DNA of 64,000 bases from JAXMAR01 sp046350295 (GTDB lineage Bacteria; Planctomycetota; Planctomycetia; Gemmatales; Gemmataceae), in NCBI GenBank assembly GCA_046350295.1, contig JAXMAR010000001.1, forward strand, positions 62,001 through 126,000. The letters are read 5' to 3'. The position numbers were made by a program, and so were the translations under genes. Positions 62,600 to 64,000 of the stretch are shown here, piece after piece (the first letter of the stretch is position 1; the number at the start of each line of letters is the position of its first letter). Below the pieces are notes generated by a model. That model was given only the letters and a program-made list of their open reading frames with translations. It ran no database searches and was not told the origin of the DNA.

Positions 62600-63403
62600 T
62601 CACTTGCGCCGATGCTCCTTGAAGAAGCGAACGATCAGCTCCGGCGCTTCCGTGGGAAACGCATGGCCGCCGGGACCAATCAGTGTAACCAGGGGAGCGC
62701 CGCTACGCGATCGGTATTCGGTCCCTGCCAGGCTTCCCGCCTTCGCCCAGTCCTTCCCCTTCGCGTCGCAGCCGTTCACCTTGCGTACGGCGTCGATCGC
62801 GATCTGCTGCCATTCGTACTTGACCAGCGCGTCCTTCTCCCCGGCGACGTGCAGCGCCGGCAAGGGGGGCACGCCCTTGAACCAGGCGCGGTTCGGCACG
62901 GCGGCGGAGGGCGCGACGGCGGCGAAAACGTCGCCGCGCTGGGCCCAGAGCAGGTAGGTGAACGCTCCGCCATTCGAGTGGCCCGTGACGTAGGTGCGCT
63001 TCGTGTCGACCTTGAACTCGGACTTGAGCGAGGCGAGGACGGTGTCGAACAGCTTGAGGTCGCGGTCCCCCTGGTCGCCCGGACCGCGCTGCCAGCCCGG
63101 CTTCTTGCCGTCCGGGTCCGTCAACTTCCCCGGCGTGTTGAGGCCTTGAAGATAAACGACGAGCGCCTCGGGCCAGCGCTTGTGCAGGGCGAAGGAGCGG
63201 GCCGCGTTCGCCATCGTCCCCCCATGGCCATGGAAGACGAACACCAAAGGCGTCTCGGTCTTCCGCGCCTCGGCCGGGACATGGACAAGCCCCTTGCGGG
63301 CGGCGCCGTCCACCTTCCATTCCCGTTCCGAGAGCGCCTGCGCCGGCGCCAGGGCCGGCGCGGCTACCAACAGCATCGTGGCGAGAGCCGATGGCCGTGT
63401 CAT
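62600..63403 (-). CDS. Exported PHB-depolymerase-type (LpqC) esterase
   Basis: The protein is 267 aa from the ATG at 63403, with a signal peptide (MTRPSALATMLLVAAPALAPAQA). The fold is recognised from VFVFHGHGGTMANAARSF (oxyanion loop), the nucleophile elbow YVTGHSNGGAFTYLL with Ser143, and LHVAGEKDALVKYEW (Asp). The His is in GPGGHAFP. It is the polyhydroxybutyrate depolymerase/feruloyl esterase group. It should hydrolyse an ester outside the cytoplasm. It precedes the DUF3887-hydrolase by 43 bp on the same strand, so the two may be cotranscribed. Confidence 0.88.
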   Translation of the reverse strand: MTRPSALATMLLVAAPALAPAQALSEREWKVDGAARKGLVHVPAEARKTETPLVFVFHGHGGTMANAARSFALHKRWPEALVVYLQGLNTPGKLTDPDGKKPGWQRGPGDQGDRDLKLFDTVLASLKSEFKVDTKRTYVTGHSNGGAFTYLLWAQRGDVFAAVAPSAAVPNRAWFKGVPPLPALHVAGEKDALVKYEWQQIAIDAVRKVNGCDAKGKDWAKAGSLAGTEYRSRSGAPLVTLIGPGGHAFPTEAPELIVRFFKEHRRK

Positions 63404-63511
63404 TGTTGGATTACCTTTCCGCTGAACAGAACTCGTGGCTTGCCCGCAATCCGCGTTCCTGCCATTCTCGTCTTATGAATGGCGGTTGTCATCGAAATGA
63501 AGGAGGAGATC

Positions 63512-64000
63512 ATGTCTTTACGCAGGTTCATGCTGGTCCCGGGAATGCTCTGTCTGCTGGCCCTCTGGTCGGGCCACGCCTCGGCGGGGGAGAAGGCCGC
63601 ACGCGCTGAAGTCAAGGCGGAGAAGCCCGCCGCCAAGCCGCAGGTCGAGGTCGTCTTCTGCCTCGATACCACCGGCAGCATGTCCGGCCTGATCGACGTG
63701 GCCAAGAAGAAGATCTGGTCCATTTCCAACCAGATCGCCAGCGGCAAGCCGACGCCTGCCCTCAAGGTCGGTCTCGTCGCCTATCGCGACCGCGGCGATT
63801 CCTACATCACCAAGGTCTTCGACCTCAGCGACGATCTCGACTCGATCCACGGCCACCTGATGGGCTTCACGGCCAATGAGGGTGGCGACGAGCCGGAGAG
63901 CGTCAACCAGGCGCTTTTCGACGCCGTGCACAAGATCACCTGGAGCAAGGACAAGAAGACGCTGAAGATGATCTTCCTGGTCGGCGACGCCCCGCCACAC
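63512..64000 (+). CDS. Exported von Willebrand factor A domain protein, N-terminal part (runs off right edge)
   Basis: ATG 63512 with AGGAGG upstream starts a frame open to the window end, 163 residues. A signal peptide (LRRFMLVPGMLCLLALWSGHASA) leads to a VWA domain. The MIDAS motif is in VVFCLDTTGSMSGLIDVAKKKIW (DxTxS-type start), and GLVAYRDRGD and DEPESVNQALFDAV follow. Such domains bind metal and protein ligands. The visible part matches planctomycete secreted VWA proteins. The gene is divergent from the esterase at 62600-63403. Confidence 0.8.
   Translation, partial: MSLRRFMLVPGMLCLLALWSGHASAGEKAARAEVKAEKPAAKPQVEVVFCLDTTGSMSGLIDVAKKKIWSISNQIASGKPTPALKVGLVAYRDRGDSYITKVFDLSDDLDSIHGHLMGFTANEGGDEPESVNQALFDAVHKITWSKDKKTLKMIFLVGDAPPH

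Overview
The window looks like a piece of a planctomycete chromosome, most likely a Gemmataceae-type member of Planctomycetota. The evidence is the combination of high GC, DUF1549/DUF1553 proteins with CxxCH motifs, a Tat-exported DUF1501 protein next to one of them, an N-terminal LExLEDRxAPA export-type motif on a large GEVED repeat protein, an HTTM membrane protein, a membrane-anchored Ser/Thr kinase-like protein, and very many dispersed hairpin and short tandem repeats between genes. No rRNA, tRNA, CRISPR array or prophage was found.

Layout. 0-10 kb: a clipped secreted protein, two c-type cytochromes, a secreted prenyltransferase/squalene-cyclase-fold protein, an SDR, a large exported GEVED protein, a citrate synthase and small conserved proteins. 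10-20 kb: an orphan DUF1549/1553 protein, a RAYT-type transposase inside a field of REP hairpins and minisatellites, an aldo/keto reductase, a PilZ protein, a LamG membrane protein, and a DUF1549/1553-DUF1501 operon. 20-23 kb: a Ser/Thr kinase-like membrane protein whose catalytic loop lacks the essential Asp. 22.6-28.4 kb: a McrBC-type defence operon (mcrB with an EVE-like reader domain, mcrC, a third protein, a small protein). Its mcrB is split by an intact ISAzo13-family element with a 3-bp target duplication. 29-38 kb: small accessory proteins including a nucleotidyltransferase-like protein, a 1.3-kaa Ala/Lys-rich exported protein, RarA, a PAS histidine kinase and a secreted protein. 39-42.5 kb: an AlkB-like dioxygenase and a two-gene HTTM membrane operon. 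43-48.5 kb: an envelope/polysaccharide block (BamA/Omp85, methyltransferase, GDP-fucose-synthase-like epimerase, GT2 glycosyltransferase). 49-58.9 kb: an enolase-superfamily enzyme, a Uma2 nuclease, a stand-alone rplC, a hybrid histidine kinase, DUF4416, EVE, DHH phosphoesterase, MobA-like transferase and a luciferase-like oxidoreductase. 59-64 kb: a SUKH protein, a VapBC-type pair, two exported alpha/beta hydrolases and a clipped VWA protein.

Two cautions matter for use. First, at least nine genes carry one or more frameshifts, many at runs of C or G and some inside active-site motifs of housekeeping genes (citrate synthase, BamA). Uncorrected sequence errors are the simplest explanation, so these are given as CDS spanning the whole gene. 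The mcrB disruption is different: it is an insertion with a clean target-site duplication and looks biological. Second, functions are assigned from motifs read by eye; no database search was possible.
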